A DNA stretch of 64,000 nt from Rhizobium sophoriradicis (GCF_003939025.1 NZ_RQIH01000014.1:1-64000); one strand, 5' to 3'; positions 42,750 to 51,435 are shown, numbered from the stretch's first letter. Translations and numbers: made by a program. Notes: generated from the letters alone by a model not told the origin.

Positions 42750-43130
42750 ATGTTCGATCATGTCTCCATCGGTGTCAAAGACCTCGAAAGAGCCCGCCGT
42801 TTCTATGATGCGGCGCTGGCGCCGCTCGGCTATGAGCGCCTGTCCAATTCCGATGGTGTGATCGGCTACGGTCCTGATGAGGTCGGCCTCTGGGTGATAC
42901 AGGCCGAGCATCCCGTTGTCGCCGACATGCAATCCGGGCTGCATTTCTGCTTCGTCGCCCCGAACGAGGCCGCTGTCGACGCCTTTTACGCCGCCGCTAT
43001 CGCATCCGGCGGCACCGACAATGGCGAACCGGGCATCCGGCCGGATTACGGCCGCTTCTATTACGCCGCCTTCGTCATCGATCCCGACGGCTACCGCCTC
43101 GAAGCCTATTTTCACAAGGGTGAGATGTAA
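42750..43130 (+). CDS. VOC-family (glyoxalase/bleomycin-resistance fold) protein
   Basis: The 126-residue single-domain VOC protein shows two beta-alpha-beta modules: FDHVSIGVKDLERARRFYDA with the metal-ligand His, and HFCFVAPNEAAVDAFYAAA, with YYAAFVIDPDGYRLEAYFHK supplying the final Glu ligand. ATG 42750 is preferred to the upstream TTG because GGAG lies 10 nt before. The family includes dioxygenases and glutathione or thiol transferases; the reaction here is unknown. It converges on a LysR gene 23 bp away. Confidence 0.9.
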   Translation: MFDHVSIGVKDLERARRFYDAALAPLGYERLSNSDGVIGYGPDEVGLWVIQAEHPVVADMQSGLHFCFVAPNEAAVDAFYAAAIASGGTDNGEPGIRPDYGRFYYAAFVIDPDGYRLEAYFHKGEM

Positions 43131-43153
43131 GCGGGTGAGATAAAACGTCGCCG

Positions 43154-44116
43154 TCAGGCCGCCGCTCTTGAAATCGCCACGCGACAGCCGGAAGCTTCGA
43201 GCGCTTCGCCGGCGACGTCGAGGAACAGCCGGCGGAACCAGCGCGCCCGGCCGTCGGCCTGGTCGACCCGACGGTAGAGCATGGTCACCGGATCGACCGG
43301 CAGCGGCAGCGGCGGTTCGCAAATCGTCAGCCCATGCAACTGCGCCATGCAGCGGCCGATCGATTCCGGAACGATGGCGATGGCCGGCATGGCCCGCAGC
43401 GCCGTCGGCAGAGCGGAAAAGCGCGGCACGGTCGCCACCACCCGGCGCCGATGGCCGGTGCGGCTGAGCGCGATATCGATGCTGGTCGAGGCGTTGCCCT
43501 CGAAGGAGACGGTGACATGCGCGGCATCGGCGAAACCGTCCAGGCTCAAGGGCGCCTTCAGTTTGAGTTGAGCATCGTCGTAAATGCAGATCGAGGCCTG
43601 GTTGAACAGCGGCGCGCGGATGTGCCAGGAGGCCGGTTCGTCGTGCACCGAAACGCTGAAATCGAAGACGCCCTCGTCCAGCCGGCGCGCGGCGTCGCGC
43701 TTTTCGGAAGCGATGCCGATCAGCCGGGCGCCCGGAGAAAGCTGCAGCAGGCGGGCGGCAAGCGGGCCGAAGAAGGCCGATTCGAGATTATCGCACATGC
43801 CGATGCGGAACTCGCCCTGCCAGCTTGCCGGATCGAATTCGGCCTGCGGGCGGATGGCGCGTTCGATGCCCGACAGCGCATCCTCGATCGCCGGCGCAAT
43901 GGACAGGGCGCGCGGCGTCGGCTGCAGGCCGCGGCCGACACGCACGAACAATTCGTCATCCAGCGCCTCGCGAAGCCGGCGAAGAGCGGCCGACAGGCCA
44001 GGCTGCCCGAGCAGCAGCCGTTCGGCGGCGCGGCTGACATTGCGCTCCTGCATCAGCACCGAAAAAGCCAGCAGCAGGTTGAGGTCAATTTTGCGCAGCG
44101 TGGCATCATTCATCAT
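43154..44116 (-). CDS. LysR-family transcriptional regulator
   Basis: The roughly 320-residue regulator has a LysR N-terminus (KIDLNLLLAFSVLMQERNVS and SRAAERLLLGQPGLSAALRR). An effector domain starts near 90 (GEFRIGMCDNLESAFFGPLA), similar to NodD/SyrM-like LysR proteins with low specific signature. Overlapping starts GTG/ATG/ATG lie at 44119, 44116 and 44113 with no clear ribosome site; 44116 is used. It is divergent from the DHA2-type MFS transporter gene, its likely target. The effector is unknown. Confidence 0.91.
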   Translation of the reverse strand: MMNDATLRKIDLNLLLAFSVLMQERNVSRAAERLLLGQPGLSAALRRLREALDDELFVRVGRGLQPTPRALSIAPAIEDALSGIERAIRPQAEFDPASWQGEFRIGMCDNLESAFFGPLAARLLQLSPGARLIGIASEKRDAARRLDEGVFDFSVSVHDEPASWHIRAPLFNQASICIYDDAQLKLKAPLSLDGFADAAHVTVSFEGNASTSIDIALSRTGHRRRVVATVPRFSALPTALRAMPAIAIVPESIGRCMAQLHGLTICEPPLPLPVDPVTMLYRRVDQADGRARWFRRLFLDVAGEALEASGCRVAISRAAA

Positions 44117-44240
44117 CACCAGTAATACCTGGCATGGCTACTATCAATTTGCAATAGGATTGGAAGCTGTACATTTTCTCGTTCCCTGCCGCCCGGCAAC
44201 CTCCCTCCGATGAGGCGGCAGCCAAGAAGGAACGATTTCG

Positions 44241-45641
44241 ATGACCTTTTCCAAATCGAAAAGCGCGGCGGGGCTGGCATTGCTGCTGCTCTGCACCGCC
44301 AACTTTCTCGACGCCATGGATGTCTCCACCATCGGCGTTGCGCTCCCCGCCATCCAGGCCGAGCTCGGCATGGAGGCGACATCACTGCAATGGGCCGTCA
44401 GCGCCTATGTGCTCGGCTATGGCGGCTTCCTGCTGCTCGGCGGCCGGGTCGCCGACGTCTTCGGCCATCGGCGCGTGTTCCTCTGGTCGCTGGCGATCTT
44501 TGCCGCCGCCAGCATCGCCGGCGGCTTCGTCGACAGCGGCCCGACCTTGATTGCCGCCCGTTTGATCAAGGGCATTGCTGCCGCCTTCACCGCGCCTGCG
44601 GCGCTGGCGCTGCTGCTCTCGGTGTTCGGCGAGGGAACAGCCCGGGCAAAGGCGCTCGGGGTCTTCGCCTCCACCGGTGCGACCGGCTTCGTGCTCGGCA
44701 TGGTTCTCGGCGGGGCAGCGACGATCTTCAGCTGGCGGGCAACGCTGGTCATGGGCGCGCCGGTCGCCATTCTGACCCTCGTCCTGGCGCCGCTGGCGCT
44801 GCCGGCCGATCCGAAAAGGTCCGGACCGCGGCCCACATTCGACTGGGCGGGCGCACTGACGATCACGCCGGGGCTGCTGCTCTTCGTCTTCGGCATCACC
44901 AATGCCGCGGCTGCCGGCTGGCAGGCCCTGCCGACCTGGGGTTCGCTTCTGGCGTCGCTGGTGCTGATCCTGCTCTTCCTCGCGGTCGAAGCACGCCATG
45001 CCGATCCGATGGTGCCGCTCGGCATGTTCCGCCGGGCGCGGCTGCGGCACGCCAATGCGATCGCCGCCCTCTTCCAGGGCGCCTATGTCGGCTTCCAGTT
45101 CCTGGCGACGCTCTATTATCAGAACGTCATCGGCTGGTCGGCCTTCACGACAGGCTTCTCCTTTGCCCTCGGCGGCGTCTTCGTGATGTTCCTGGCGCCA
45201 CGCTTTGCGAACCTGGCGCAAAACCGCGGCGCCACCGGGCTGATGGCGGCAGGCGTCGGGCTGCAGGCCTTCAGCTACATTTTCTGGGTGGCGGCACTCG
45301 GACATGTCGATCCGCTCCTACTCGTGCTGGTCTCGCAGATCCTGCTCGGCCTCGGTTATGCCATGACCTACCCTTCGGTGCAGGTCGCAGCCCTTTCCGA
45401 CGTTGAGGACGACAAGTCGGGGCTCGCCTCCGGTCTGCTCTTCGCGTCGTTCCAGATCGGCGGCGGCATCGTGCTCGCGGCCGCTTCGGCGGTGTTCGGC
45501 GCAGCAGCGAATTTCGGCTGGGATCCGTATGTTGCCGGCGTCGCCTTCGTGGCGCTGCTTGCGATCGCCGTCACCCTGCTTGCAGCCGCAGGTCCGAGGA
45601 CATCGGCCGTCCGGAGGCCCACCTATCAGGCGGCGGAATGA
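44241..45641 (+). CDS. MFS transporter, DHA2 (EmrB/QacA)-type
   Basis: The 466-residue protein has about fourteen predicted helices. It begins with SAAGLALLLLCTANFLDAMD and DVSTIGVALPAIQAELG, the motif D1 region of DHA2 drug:proton antiporters. A motif-A sequence (LLGGRVADVFGHRRVFLW) follows helix two, and motif-C-like GATGFVLGMVLGG lies in helix five. AAGAAGGAACG precedes ATG 44241. The divergent LysR gene suggests inducible export. Substrates are unknown. An intrinsic terminator follows the stop at 45649. Confidence 0.92.
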   Translation: MTFSKSKSAAGLALLLLCTANFLDAMDVSTIGVALPAIQAELGMEATSLQWAVSAYVLGYGGFLLLGGRVADVFGHRRVFLWSLAIFAAASIAGGFVDSGPTLIAARLIKGIAAAFTAPAALALLLSVFGEGTARAKALGVFASTGATGFVLGMVLGGAATIFSWRATLVMGAPVAILTLVLAPLALPADPKRSGPRPTFDWAGALTITPGLLLFVFGITNAAAAGWQALPTWGSLLASLVLILLFLAVEARHADPMVPLGMFRRARLRHANAIAALFQGAYVGFQFLATLYYQNVIGWSAFTTGFSFALGGVFVMFLAPRFANLAQNRGATGLMAAGVGLQAFSYIFWVAALGHVDPLLLVLVSQILLGLGYAMTYPSVQVAALSDVEDDKSGLASGLLFASFQIGGGIVLAAASAVFGAAANFGWDPYVAGVAFVALLAIAVTLLAAAGPRTSAVRRPTYQAAE

Positions 45642-45648
45642 CCGTTGC

Positions 45649-45676
45649 GCCCGCACCTTATCGGTGCGGGCTCTTC
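45649..45676 (+). terminator. Intrinsic terminator after MFS gene
   Basis: GCCCGCACC and GGTGCGGGC form a perfect 9-bp stem around TTATC, followed by TCTTC. It begins 7 bp after the MFS stop codon. The stem is strong; the T-run is short. Confidence 0.8.
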
Positions 45677-45816
45677 ATAAGCAAAAACGAATATTCGCAG
45701 CGAGAACCCCATTGCCTTGCCTCGGCGAAAGGCGCATGGTTTCGCCGTCGGCAGCCATTGTCCGGGCGCTGCCGACTGAGGGTTTTCATACCTTCGCCCC
45801 GACGAAAGGAGGACCG

Positions 45817-46134
45817 ATGTCTTCCACTTCCAAAAAGCCGTACCTGACCTCGTCCGATCTCGACATGCTTCAGTCCGTACTCGACAATGCGGGCTACGAG
45901 GCCAGGATCGCGATCGACGACGGCAAGGGCTGCAATGTCGCAGCGGTGCTGCTGATCAAGCTGTTTCAGGAGGGCGTAACGTCGCCCGCCAAGCTTTCGC
46001 AGGCACTCGAACACTACTTCGGCAAGCTGAAAACGCCGCCGAAACCAGTCACTCCGGTTTACGACCGTTATGCGATCCAGGGATTGCCCAGCGACAGGCG
46101 TAAGACAAACCTCAAACCCGACGCGCGAAGCTGA
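45817..46134 (+). CDS. Small conserved-type protein, 105 aa, unknown
   Basis: The protein starts at ATG 45817 after an excellent AAAGGAGGACCG. It is soluble, with a helical N-terminal domain (YLTSSDLDMLQSVLDNAGYE, then NVAAVLLIKLFQEGVTSPAK) and a basic Pro-rich C-terminus. I recognise no domain. The open frame extends further upstream, but only this ATG has a ribosome site. It is followed 38 bp later by another small gene, and the two may be co-transcribed. Confidence 0.78.
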   Translation: MSSTSKKPYLTSSDLDMLQSVLDNAGYEARIAIDDGKGCNVAAVLLIKLFQEGVTSPAKLSQALEHYFGKLKTPPKPVTPVYDRYAIQGLPSDRRKTNLKPDARS

Positions 46135-46172
46135 AAACGCGCTTTGTATTCGTCTGAATAGGAGATCGATCG

Positions 46173-46319
46173 ATGGCAAAAGGTCAGTTGAGAAGCAATC
46201 GCGAGGCTCGCAAACCTAAGAAGGACAAGCTGGCGCCGAAGATGGCCGGCACCTTCGCAGGCCAGATGAAGGCCGCGACCCAGGCCACTCCGCACGGAAG
46301 CAGCGCGCCGAAGAAATAA
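46173..46319 (+). CDS. Small basic protein, 48 aa, unknown
   Basis: The frame starts at ATG 46173 after AGGAGATCGATCG and ends at TAA 46317-46319. The product is strongly basic (MAKGQLRSNREARKPKKDK), with a central AGTFAGQMKAA segment and a Ser/Lys tail. No cysteine or membrane segment is present. Short Lys-rich proteins of this MAKGQxRSNRExxKPKK type recur in alphaproteobacterial annotations without function, to my recollection. The composition could suit nucleic acid binding, which is inference. Confidence 0.75.
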   Translation: MAKGQLRSNREARKPKKDKLAPKMAGTFAGQMKAATQATPHGSSAPKK

Positions 46320-46448
46320 GCGCGCGTCGAGCCCTCGGGTGGATCGCCCGTGGCCCCTTTCATGACAAACGCAGTCGGGATCGATTTGCGTATTGGGTGA
46401 TGTGTGGCTAAAAGCGGCGGCGCGTCCTGCCGGGACGCGGGATCAGCG

Positions 46449-47657
46449 ATGATCGTGTTTTCGAAAAAGCCGGAAGGTGCCACAGAGCATGACACTTGTT
46501 CATATAATCAACCGCGTCGACGATCCGTCGAGCGTCGCAGCCTTTTCCGGCGATATTTCGTGATCGAAGGCGCGCGCCGCTTCGCGAGCGAGGAAATCCG
46601 GCTTGCCGCCTTGGACGAGCCTTGTGAAAATCCGCAGAAACAACCGACAGCATTTTTCGCCGAAAAACCTTGGTTGAAGATCCTTGCAGGATATCGCCAG
46701 CCGAGGGCCACACGCAGTGCCTTTGAACTGGCCGTGACAGCTATTCCCTTTGCGCTGTTCTGGGCCGCCGCATGGGCGGCCGTTCGTTACGGCTTTCTGC
46801 CGGGCCTAATCCTCGTCGTTCCAGCAGCCGCTTTCCTGCTCAGGCTGTTCATGATCCAGCATGATTGCGGCCACGGCTCATTTTTCGCCCGCCGCCGCCT
46901 CGACGACTGGGTCGGGCGCGCGATCGGCATCCTGACGCTGACGCCTTACGACTATTGGCGTCGGGCGCATGCGGAACATCACGCCTCGGCCGGAAACCTC
47001 GATGAGCGCGGCGTTGGCGACATCGAGACGCTGACGATCGCCGAATATAACGCGCTGTCGCGCCGGGGACGGCTTGCCTACCGGCTCTACCGGCACCCAG
47101 CCGTCATGTTCGGGATCGGGCCGGCATGGCTGTTCATCTTCAAGCAGCGCCTGCCTTTCGGCATGATGCGCTCCGGCCCCCTGCCCTGGATCTCGACCAT
47201 GGCGACCAACCTTGCCATCGCCCTGGTCGCCGCCCTATTGATTTGGGCGGGTGGTATGGTCCCCTTCCTGCTGGTCCACTTGCCGACCGTGCTTCTGGCG
47301 GGAGCCGCTGGCGTCTGGCTGTTCTATGTCCAGCACCAGTTCGAGGAAACGCACTGGTCGAAGAAACCGGACTGGCAGTTCCAGCATGCGGCGCTTCACG
47401 GCGCCTCGCACTACGACCTGCCGCCGGTGCTGCGCTGGATCACCGGCAATATCGGCATTCACCATGTGCATCATCTGGCGAGCCGAGTGCCTTATTATCG
47501 GCTACCGGAGGTGCTGCGGGACCATCCCGAGCTGGCTGGAATCGGCCGCATCACGCTCATGGAAAGCCTGCGCTGCGTCAAGCTGGTGCTCTGGGACGAA
47601 CAGACAATGCGGCTGGTGTCGTTTCGTGAAGCGGCGCGGCTCAGAGCCGCAAACTAA
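46449..47657 (+). CDS. Membrane fatty acid desaturase family protein
   Basis: The roughly 402-residue di-iron desaturase has the three His boxes of the family: HDCGHGSFF near residue 137, HAEHHASAG near 174 and HHVHHLASRVP near 338. Four membrane helices lie between and around them. Members desaturate lipid acyl chains at the inner membrane. The first about 70 residues are Arg-rich and unlike the family, so the true start may be downstream of 46449 at a non-ATG codon; GTG 46404 is also in frame. It converges on an SDR gene with a 6-bp gap. Regiospecificity is unknown. Confidence 0.87.
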   Translation: MIVFSKKPEGATEHDTCSYNQPRRRSVERRSLFRRYFVIEGARRFASEEIRLAALDEPCENPQKQPTAFFAEKPWLKILAGYRQPRATRSAFELAVTAIPFALFWAAAWAAVRYGFLPGLILVVPAAAFLLRLFMIQHDCGHGSFFARRRLDDWVGRAIGILTLTPYDYWRRAHAEHHASAGNLDERGVGDIETLTIAEYNALSRRGRLAYRLYRHPAVMFGIGPAWLFIFKQRLPFGMMRSGPLPWISTMATNLAIALVAALLIWAGGMVPFLLVHLPTVLLAGAAGVWLFYVQHQFEETHWSKKPDWQFQHAALHGASHYDLPPVLRWITGNIGIHHVHHLASRVPYYRLPEVLRDHPELAGIGRITLMESLRCVKLVLWDEQTMRLVSFREAARLRAAN

Positions 47658-47663
47658 AAGCGC

Positions 47664-48578
47664 TCAGCGGTAGCCGGTCACATCCGCCGGCTTGCCCGGC
47701 TCCTGCACTTCCACCAGGTAGCGCCAGCAATCCGGCCGGGAACCGTCGATGTCGTCGAAGCCGTAGATCTTGGCCACACCGCCGCTCGACAACGACTGGC
47801 CGTTCCAGCGAGCACGATCGGCATCGGCGGCGATGGCCGCTACCGCGCGGCCGACGAAGCGCGGCGTTTCGGAAATCGCGAAATGCGGCTGGACCTTCGT
47901 CGCGTCGCGCCAGTTCGCCTCGCTGACGCCGTAGGCATCCAGCATCATTTCGGAGCGCAGCCAACCTGGCGTGATCGAAATGGCGGTGGCGCCGTGTTTT
48001 CCCAGGTCCTGAGCATGCGTCCAGGCCATGCGGGTTACGCCCGTCTTGACAAGATCGTAGAAGGGCGAAAGCCGGTAATGCGTGGCGTTGTATTCCGCCG
48101 TACCGTCGGTCACCTCGACCAGCAGGCCGCCCGGCCGCTCGATCATCAGCGGCAGGGCGTAGTGGGCGGTGATCAGATGCGTTTCGATGCCGAGCCGCAG
48201 CATGCGCAGGCCCCTGTCGAGCGAATGCTCCCAGACTGATTTGTCCCATTCGAACAGTGTTTCGCCGCCCCAGATGTCGTTGACGAGGATATCGAGCCGA
48301 CCGGTCTCCGCCCGGATGCGGGCGACGAGCACCTCGACCTCCGTTGCGACGAGATGATCGACCTGCACGGCAATACCCTTGCCGCCTGCCGCGGTCACCA
48401 GCTCGGCAGTCTCCTCGATCGTCTCCGACCTTCCATATTCGGATTGCTGCGTGCGCGTCGTGCGCCCCGTGACGTAGACGGTGGCACCGGCCGCGCCGAG
48501 CTCCACCGCGATGCCCCGGCCGGCGCCGCGTGTCGCACCGGCCACCAAAGCCACCTTCTCCCGCAAGTCCGCTGTCAC
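47664..48578 (-). CDS. Short-chain dehydrogenase/reductase, DHRS1-like
   Basis: The 304-residue SDR has the cofactor loop AGATRGAGRGIA, an Arg-rich NADP-type region (YVTGRTTRTQ), NDIWGG in place of NNAG, and the catalytic pair in SPFYDLVKTGVTRMAW (Tyr-x3-Lys). The layout and length resemble DHRS1-type reductases. GTG 48578 is chosen because GGAGG lies 8 nt upstream; other in-frame starts overlap that site. It is divergent from a TetR gene, and a perfect palindrome in the gap is a probable operator. Substrate is unknown. Confidence 0.9.
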   Translation of the reverse strand: MTADLREKVALVAGATRGAGRGIAVELGAAGATVYVTGRTTRTQQSEYGRSETIEETAELVTAAGGKGIAVQVDHLVATEVEVLVARIRAETGRLDILVNDIWGGETLFEWDKSVWEHSLDRGLRMLRLGIETHLITAHYALPLMIERPGGLLVEVTDGTAEYNATHYRLSPFYDLVKTGVTRMAWTHAQDLGKHGATAISITPGWLRSEMMLDAYGVSEANWRDATKVQPHFAISETPRFVGRAVAAIAADADRARWNGQSLSSGGVAKIYGFDDIDGSRPDCWRYLVEVQEPGKPADVTGYR

Positions 48579-48623
48579 GTCTCCATCCTCCAAGGTAGAA
48601 TTGAAAACCGCCTCTTGTATATA

Positions 48624-48637
48624 AACGAACGTTCGTT
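48624..48637. promoter_or_regulatory. TetR-type operator between SDR and tetR genes
   Basis: AACGAACGTTCGTT is a perfect 14-bp palindrome, with three more matching pairs beyond one mismatch on each side. It sits 46 bp before the SDR start and 31 bp before the TetR start. The CGAACGTTCG core is of the kind bound by TetR repressors. Control of both genes is strongly suggested by position. Confidence 0.7.
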
Positions 48638-48667
48638 CATAAATAAGACAGATGCAAGAGGAATTTC

Positions 48668-49246
48668 ATGCCGCGCCGCCGCACGCTTTCCGATGAACAG
48701 CTTCTCGCCATGGTGCTGGCGCTGATCCATGCCGAGGGGCCGGATGCGGCAACCTTCGCGGCGGTGGCCAAAGCCAGCGGCCTTTCCGGCTCGACGCTGG
48801 TGCAGCGTTTTACGACGAAAGCGGCGATGCTGCGCGCGGCACTGCTCTATGCCTGGGACAGGCTGGACGCGGAAACGGCACGGCTTGCCGAGGCCGTGGC
48901 GAAAACGCCGGAGGGTGCCGTCGCCCTGCTCGTCGGTCTGTCGAAGGATTACGGCGACGATGCCGCCGCCTATGGCGAGGGATTGCTGGTGCTTCGCGAA
49001 GACTTTCGCGATCCGGTGCTGCGCGCCCGGGGTGCGGCCTGGGGCAAAGCGCTGACGGCGGCGATCGCACGCTGTTTCGGATCGGCGAGCGCGCCGGAGA
49101 CGATCGCCCGGCTGATGCTGTCGCAATGGCAGGGCTCGCTGACCTGGTGGGGCTTTGGCGCAGAAGGGCGGGTGGATGAATATGTGGAGACGGAACTGCG
49201 GCGGTTCCTCGCAGCGGTCGCCGTCCATTCGGCTAAGCGCCCGTGA
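48668..49246 (+). CDS. TetR-family transcriptional regulator
   Basis: The 192-residue protein has an N-terminal TetR helix-turn-helix (DAATFAAVAKASGLSGSTLV followed by QRFTTKAAMLRAALL). The C-terminal ligand domain includes SQWQGSLTWWGFGAEGRV. The promoter gap shared with the divergent SDR gene carries a palindromic operator, so autoregulation and repression of the SDR are likely. AGAGGAATTTC precedes ATG 48668. Its 3' end overlaps the convergent exoD stop by 14 bp. The inducer is unknown. Confidence 0.9.
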   Translation: MPRRRTLSDEQLLAMVLALIHAEGPDAATFAAVAKASGLSGSTLVQRFTTKAAMLRAALLYAWDRLDAETARLAEAVAKTPEGAVALLVGLSKDYGDDAAAYGEGLLVLREDFRDPVLRARGAAWGKALTAAIARCFGSASAPETIARLMLSQWQGSLTWWGFGAEGRVDEYVETELRRFLAAVAVHSAKRP

Positions 49247-49892
49247 AGATCATCGCCTTGACAAAATAAAGCAATGCGGCGGTGGCGACGATCGTCGCCG
49301 ATGTGAGCAGCAGTCCGATCAAGGTGACGAGACCATCCCACTCCATCAGGGCGACGGCCAGCACGACCAGCGAGACCACCGGCAGAATATTGCCGAAGGG
49401 GATCGGCAGCGCGATCACCACAGCAAGCAGGAAGACAGGAACGCCAAGAAGCGCCTGCACTGTCGGACCGGTGAGGACCTGCAGCCGGCCGGCGCGCACG
49501 AGCTTTTCCACCGGGGCGATCACCGGCACCGCGTGACCGACGACAAGATCAAGCGCCGCGGGCGAAACCCGGCGATCCCGGAGGATGGCGGGCAACCAGA
49601 TCTTCCGGCCACCGGCGACAATCTGGAGGGAGACCAGCGCCAGCGCGGTGCCGAAAACCATTCCGAATGGCCCGGGGATTGGTGTCAGCGCCGGGATTGC
49701 CAGGAACAGGATGGTGAAGGCGATGCTCGTCTGGCCCATCGCCTCCAGAGCCTCGCCGACAGAGAGGCCGCCTTTTACCCGGGCGATTTCCAACATCTCC
49801 CGAAGCCGCGCAGTAGCGACACCGCGCGGCGGTTGCCTCTTTCCGTCTTGATCAATCACACTGTCCATTTTCAGCTGGTTGCCGTCATGCAC
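49233..49892 (-). CDS. exoD: ExoD family membrane protein
   Basis: The 219-residue protein matches ExoD, with GLSVGEALEAMGQTSIAFTI, LAIPALTPIPGPFGMVFG and RAGRLQVLTGPTVQALLGVP, then three C-terminal membrane helices. ExoD in Sinorhizobium affects exopolysaccharide production and alkaline tolerance, but its biochemical role is unclear. The start is ATG 49892; ATG 49868 is possible. It overlaps the upstream 100-codon gene by 8 bp and follows terC, suggesting a three-gene unit. A link between TerC and ExoD in metal or pH homeostasis is inference. Confidence 0.88.
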   Translation of the reverse strand: MHDGNQLKMDSVIDQDGKRQPPRGVATARLREMLEIARVKGGLSVGEALEAMGQTSIAFTILFLAIPALTPIPGPFGMVFGTALALVSLQIVAGGRKIWLPAILRDRRVSPAALDLVVGHAVPVIAPVEKLVRAGRLQVLTGPTVQALLGVPVFLLAVVIALPIPFGNILPVVSLVVLAVALMEWDGLVTLIGLLLTSATIVATAALLYFVKAMIFTGA

Positions 49893-50187
49893 CCTCGCCG
49901 CCTCCCTTCAGGGCGCTGGCGAGGGCTGCGCATTGCGGGTCGCTGCCGTCGAGAAGCTCCGCCGGCGCGGTCTGGCCGAGCGCTATGCTGACGACTGTGG
50001 CCGCCGCCCAGACGTAGTCGCCGGCGGCGCGCTCGACGAGCCGCGGTCCCTCAGATGTCAGGCAAGCCTGGGACTGGCGGACGATCACCATGGGAAGCCG
50101 GGCGCGCTCAGCCTGTTGCTGTAGCTCGGCCTGCAGCGGACCGACCACGAGCAGGGCAAAAATCCAGCCGATGAAATCCGAAATCAT
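49885..50187 (-). CDS. Small protein with N-terminal hydrophobic segment, unknown
   Basis: The 100-residue protein starts with a hydrophobic segment (MISDFIGWIFALLVVGPLQA) that could be a signal peptide or anchor. A basic-acidic region (ELQQQAERARLP) and a Val/Ala-rich half with two Cys residues (SQACLTSEGPR and DPQCAALA) follow. GGAAGGAA precedes ATG 50187. It lies between terC (42 bp) and exoD (8-bp overlap), in what looks like one operon. I recognise no domain. The cysteines could form a periplasmic disulfide if the segment is a signal. Confidence 0.68.
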   Translation of the reverse strand: MISDFIGWIFALLVVGPLQAELQQQAERARLPMVIVRQSQACLTSEGPRLVERAAGDYVWAAATVVSIALGQTAPAELLDGSDPQCAALASALKGGGEGA

Positions 50188-50229
50188 ATCTGTTCCTTCC
50201 TTTGTTTACGTATTGCTCGCAGAGCCCGC

Positions 50230-51213
50230 TCAGGCGGGCTGCCGCGGATCCCGCGTCTTGAGGAGGCTCCAGACCACGCCGGCAGCGATGATCACGAAAG
50301 TGATGCTCAGCGAGAGCGCGGCCGGGAATTTTTCCAGGCCCAGCAGATCGGCGACGAAGATCTTCGAGCCGATGAAGATCAGCACGATGGCAAGCGCGGG
50401 CTTCAGATAGCGGAAGCGATGAATCATCGCCGCAAGCGCGAAATAGAGGGCGCGAAGGCCGAGGATCGCGAAGATGTTCGAGGTATAGACGAGGAACGGA
50501 TCGGTGGTGATCGCGAAGATCGCGGGGACCGAATCCACGGCGAAGATGACGTCGGCGACTTCGACCATCACGAGCGCCATGAAGAGCGGCGTGATGAACC
50601 AGGTCATCGCTCCCGTCCTGGGGTCTGCCTTTCTGACGAAGAACCGTTCGCCGTGATGTTCCTCGGTGACGTTGAAACGGCTGCGCATGAAGCGGACGAG
50701 GACGTTCTTCGAGACATCAGGCTCGGCCTCCTTGACGAACAGCATCTTGATGCCGGTGACGATCAGGAACGCGGCGAAGATATAGAGAAGCCAGGCGAAT
50801 TCGGCGACCAGCGTGGCGCCGACGCCGATCATGATGGCGCGCAGCACGATGACGCCGAGAATACCCCAGAAGAGCACGCGGTGCTGGTAGAGGCGCGGCA
50901 CGGCAAAGAAGGAGAAGATCAGGGCGATGACGAAGACGTTGTCGAGGGCCAGCGTCTTTTCGACGACGAAGCCCGTCAGATAGGCAAGGCCGGCCTCGGA
51001 GCCGAGATACCACCATACCCAACCACCGAAGGCGAGGCCGAGCGCGATATAGAGGGCGGAAAGCCTGACGCTTTCGCCGACGCCGATTTCCTTGTTCTGC
51101 TTATGAAGAATACCGAGGTCGAATGACAGAATGGCGATGACAAGGGCGAAAAAGCTCGACCACATCCAGAGCGGCGTTCCCAGCCACTCGACGAACAAAA
51201 AAGACAGATTCAA
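50230..51213 (-). CDS. TerC-family integral membrane protein
   Basis: The roughly 327-residue protein has about nine helices, with acidic motifs inside the membrane (VVEKTLALDNVFVIALIF and VMVEVADVIFAVDSVPAIFA). These Asp/Glu clusters define TerC/Alx proteins, implicated in metal (manganese) export or metalation of exported proteins. TTG 51213 is preferred because AGGGGA lies 6 nt before; a GTG 21 bases upstream is also in frame. A 7-bp hairpin lies 26-46 bp upstream. It probably leads an operon with the 100-codon gene and exoD. Confidence 0.92.
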   Translation of the reverse strand: MNLSFLFVEWLGTPLWMWSSFFALVIAILSFDLGILHKQNKEIGVGESVRLSALYIALGLAFGGWVWWYLGSEAGLAYLTGFVVEKTLALDNVFVIALIFSFFAVPRLYQHRVLFWGILGVIVLRAIMIGVGATLVAEFAWLLYIFAAFLIVTGIKMLFVKEAEPDVSKNVLVRFMRSRFNVTEEHHGERFFVRKADPRTGAMTWFITPLFMALVMVEVADVIFAVDSVPAIFAITTDPFLVYTSNIFAILGLRALYFALAAMIHRFRYLKPALAIVLIFIGSKIFVADLLGLEKFPAALSLSITFVIIAAGVVWSLLKTRDPRQPA

Positions 51214-51238
51214 GGATAATCCCCTGGTCGGCACTGGT

Positions 51239-51259
51239 TGTCGGAGAAGAGGTCCGACA
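51239..51259 (-). promoter_or_regulatory. Leader hairpin upstream of terC
   Basis: TGTCGGA and TCCGACA form a perfect 7-bp stem with a 7-nt loop, about 26 bp upstream of the TTG start. TerC genes in many bacteria are controlled by leader RNA elements. This hairpin alone does not establish one, and I could not match the manganese riboswitch core. Confidence 0.35.
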
Positions 51260-51435
51260 TCGCAAGAGTGCCGAAGCTCTCGCCAGAGGGGCCCGGACCA
51301 GCGGGTCGCACCGCAAGTGGGGTCTCACTTTTCAATAATCAAGCAGCGGCCGGCGTCAATTTTATATGTCGCGCCGGAGACACGACTGCCGTGCGATATA
51401 TCACACCGCAGGCGAAAGCCGGGCGCGCCGGCCGC

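Noticed and set aside
45403..45816. Upstream extension of the 105-residue protein frame
   Set aside because: It runs through the MFS gene and its terminator; the internal ATG 45817 has an excellent ribosome site.
51214..51435. Possible manganese (yybP-ykoY) riboswitch before terC
   Set aside because: Only a short hairpin and a GGCGAGAG stretch are seen; I could not identify the conserved core loops. A covariance-model search would decide.
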